Assembly: GCA_019247865.1 (NCBI GenBank)
Contig: JAFBAJ010000137.1
Span: forward strand, 1-6,883
Length of the DNA stretch: 6,883 bases
Source of the DNA: Acidobacteriota bacterium
GTDB lineage: Bacteria > Acidobacteriota > Blastocatellia > Pyrinomonadales > Pyrinomonadaceae
Reading direction: 5' to 3'
In this document: positions 5,215 through 6,883 of the stretch, in pieces
Layout of the letters: the number at the start of each line of letters is the position of its first letter
Numbering within the stretch: the first letter of the stretch is position 1
Made by a program: the position numbers and the translations under genes
The notes under the pieces: generated by a model
Database searches by the model: none
The model's input: the letters and a program-made list of their open reading frames with translations, nothing else
What the model was told of the DNA's origin: nothing

Positions 5215-6883
5215 TTAGCTGAGTTGTGCGCGCTCGTCTGCGGTCGGCGGGCGGCGGCGGAAGCGATGCGTGATGGGGCGGCGACGGCCGATGCCGATGG
5301 CGTTGCGCGAGATGATGAGCGTCGGCGGCAGTTGTTTGCGCTTGAACTCGTTGGCGGGCGATTCGACGCGGTTCAGCAGCTCATACACGAGCGCGCTGTC
5401 GTGCCCCGCCGCGATGATCTCCTCCGGCATCGCCTTCTGCTCGAAGTAGAGCTTTAAGATCGGGTCGATGAGGTCATACGGCGGCAGGCTCTGATCGTCG
5501 AACTGTCCGGGCGCGAGCTCCGCCGACGGTCGCTTCCGAATGATCGCGCTCGGAATCAGCTCCTGCTCGCGGTTATAGTCGCGCGCCAGCTCGTACACTT
5601 CGGACTTCAACACGTCGCCGAGCACCGCCAGCCCGCCGTTCGTGTCGCCGTAGAGCGTGCAATAGCCCAGGGCCAGCTCGGACTTGTTGCCGGTCGAGAG
5701 CAGCAGGCGGTCTTCGTTGTTCGAGATGGTCATCAGGATATTGCCGCGCAGCCGCGATTGCAGGTTCTCTGCCGCCGGACACTCGCCGCCGCGCGTCGGC
5801 CTCGGCAGCGACATCTCCGTGAGCAGCTCTTCAAACGCGTTTGTGATCGGATGCTCGACGGTACGCATGCCGAACCTGCGGCCCAGCTCCGACGCGTCCG
5901 ACACGCTCTCGCGCGAAGAGAAGGGCGAAGGCATCATCACCGCCAGCACGTTCTCCGCGCCGAGCGCTTCGCACGCGAGCGCGGCCACGACCGCCGAATC
6001 GATTCCGCCCGACAACCCGAGCACGGCCCGCTTGAAGCCGTTCTTCAAAGCGTAGTCGCGTATGCCGAGGACGAGCGCCCCGCGCACTGCTTCGACATCC
6101 GCGCCCGGCAGGCAGCGCCCGTCCGTGATGCCGCAGTCGAGGTCAACCGTCGCCACGAACTCTTCAAACGGCGGAGCCTGTAGGATGATGTCGCCGCGAC
6201 AGTCTGCGACGATGCTCGCGCCGTCGAAGATGATGCCGTCGTTGCCGCCGACGACATTGACGTAGACGATGGGCAGCCCTGCGAGGCGTGCGCGATGCGA
6301 GACCATAGAGCAACGCTCGCCCATCTTTCCTTTGTTGAAGGGCGAAGCGTTGATCGAGACCAGCACGCTCGCGCCGAGCTCGATCAGTTCATCCGCCGGG
6401 TCGTGCGCGTAGAGGCTCTCTTTCCAGTAGGTCTTATCGTTCCAGAGGTCTTCGCAGACGGCGACGCCGAGCCGCGCCTGCGGCAGCGCGAACAGCTTGC
6501 GCTCGCGGCCCGCCAGAAAATAGCGCGGGTCGTCGAAGACATCGTAATCCGGCAGGAGCGATTTGTCGGCGTAGCCCAGAAGCTTGCCGTCACGTATCAC
6601 GGCGGCGGAGTTGTAGAGCCTGCGGCTGGAGCCCGGCTCGCTCGGGCGGACTGTGCCGACGACCGCCGTCAGCCCTGCGGTCGCCTCCATGATTCTATCG
6701 AGCGGCCTCAGCGCAGAACGCACCATGTCCCGATCCAGAAACCAGTCGAAAGACATGTATCCCTGCACGGCCGTCTCCGGCAGCGCGACCAACTCCGCGC
6801 CCTCACGCCGCGCCTGCTCGATGACGCGCAGGATGCGATTCGTATTGCCCTCGTAATCGCCGCTCGTCGTGTTGATCTGTCCG
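5215..6883 (-). CDS. nadE: Glutamine-dependent NAD+ synthetase (5' end just beyond right edge)
   Basis: NadE catalyses the last step of NAD+ synthesis: deamido-NAD+ plus ATP and glutamine gives NAD+, AMP, pyrophosphate and glutamate. The frame is open to the right edge, giving 555 visible residues numbered from the first complete codon. The first visible residues, GQINTTSGDYEGN, correspond to the usual AQINxxxGD start, so only a few residues are missing. The N-terminal nitrilase-type glutaminase domain (about 1-250) shows the triad: E36 in LPETAVQGY, K107 in DKSLLPDYDVFDD, and C143 in VCEDLWND. The synthetase domain (about 265-540) has the ATP PP-loop SGGIDS at 291-296, STGNKSE at 396-402, YGDTNGG near 411-417 and RKRPSAEL near 449-456. 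Total length fits the compact bacterial two-domain type. The tail after PITHRF is short, Arg-rich and poorly conserved. It is the first gene of the minus-strand run visible here; its promoter is outside the window. Confidence 0.96.
   Translation of the reverse strand, partial: GQINTTSGDYEGNTNRILRVIEQARREGAELVALPETAVQGYMSFDWFLDRDMVRSALRPLDRIMEATAGLTAVVGTVRPSEPGSSRRLYNSAAVIRDGKLLGYADKSLLPDYDVFDDPRYFLAGRERKLFALPQARLGVAVCEDLWNDKTYWKESLYAHDPADELIELGASVLVSINASPFNKGKMGERCSMVSHRARLAGLPIVYVNVVGGNDGIIFDGASIVADCRGDIILQAPPFEEFVATVDLDCGITDGRCLPGADVEAVRGALVLGIRDYALKNGFKRAVLGLSGGIDSAVVAALACEALGAENVLAVMMPSPFSSRESVSDASELGRRFGMRTVEHPITNAFEELLTEMSLPRPTRGGECPAAENLQSRLRGNILMTISNNEDRLLLSTGNKSELALGYCTLYGDTNGGLAVLGDVLKSEVYELARDYNREQELIPSAIIRKRPSAELAPGQFDDQSLPPYDLIDPILKLYFEQKAMPEEIIAAGHDSALVYELLNRVESPANEFKRKQLPPTLIISRNAIGIGRRRPITHRFRRRPPTADERAQLS

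Noticed and set aside
1..6883. Search for tRNA, rRNA, CRISPR, insertion sequences or phage genes
   Set aside because: I found no transposase, integrase, direct-repeat/spacer pattern or tRNA-like cloverleaf; nearly all bases are accounted for by the listed genes.

Overview
The window looks like chromosomal DNA from a soil-type bacterium, most likely an Acidobacteriota of the Blastocatellia/Pyrinomonadales kind. The pointers are a secreted protein joining a carboxypeptidase-regulatory-like domain to what resembles the start of an acidobacterial M1-type peptidase, a small cysteine-patterned single-pass membrane protein of a type I associate with this phylum, a divergent family I pyrophosphatase, GC-rich coding sequence, and intergenic heptamer repeats. 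This assignment is inference; there is no rRNA or other phylogenetic marker in view.

Layout. At the left edge a secreted protein gene runs leftward out of the window (655 down to 1) and is divergent from ttcA. Between them lies a gene-poor stretch of about 320 bases. ttcA (974-1831, +) encodes the iron-sulfur tRNA-C32 2-thiolation enzyme. It is followed on the same strand by a 318-residue protein of unknown function with two CxxC pairs (1884-2840). That gene meets, tail to tail and with a 32-base coding overlap, a run of five genes on the minus strand. Read in transcription order from the right edge these are nadE (glutamine-dependent NAD+ synthetase, lacking only its first few residues), rimJ (ribosomal protein S5 alanine N-acetyltransferase type), a second RimJ/RimL-type GNAT acetyltransferase, ppa (divergent inorganic pyrophosphatase) and the small membrane protein (2809-3324).

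How the genes fit together. nadE-rimJ and GNAT-ppa are tightly packed pairs (14 and 11 bases apart) and look co-transcribed. A 92-base gap with a strong inverted repeat separates the pairs. NadE and TtcA both split ATP to AMP and pyrophosphate, which a pyrophosphatase would remove, so housekeeping co-location is plausible. No defence, mobile or biosynthetic system is visible.

The most unusual structure is non-coding: two short elements built from 7-base tandem units in inverted orientation (about 1839-1961 and 4541-4610). Each begins within about 10 bases of a stop codon (ttcA and rimJ) and runs up to or into the start of the next gene. The first appears to have supplied the lysine-rich N-terminus of the unknown protein. 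The rest of the window is largely ordinary.
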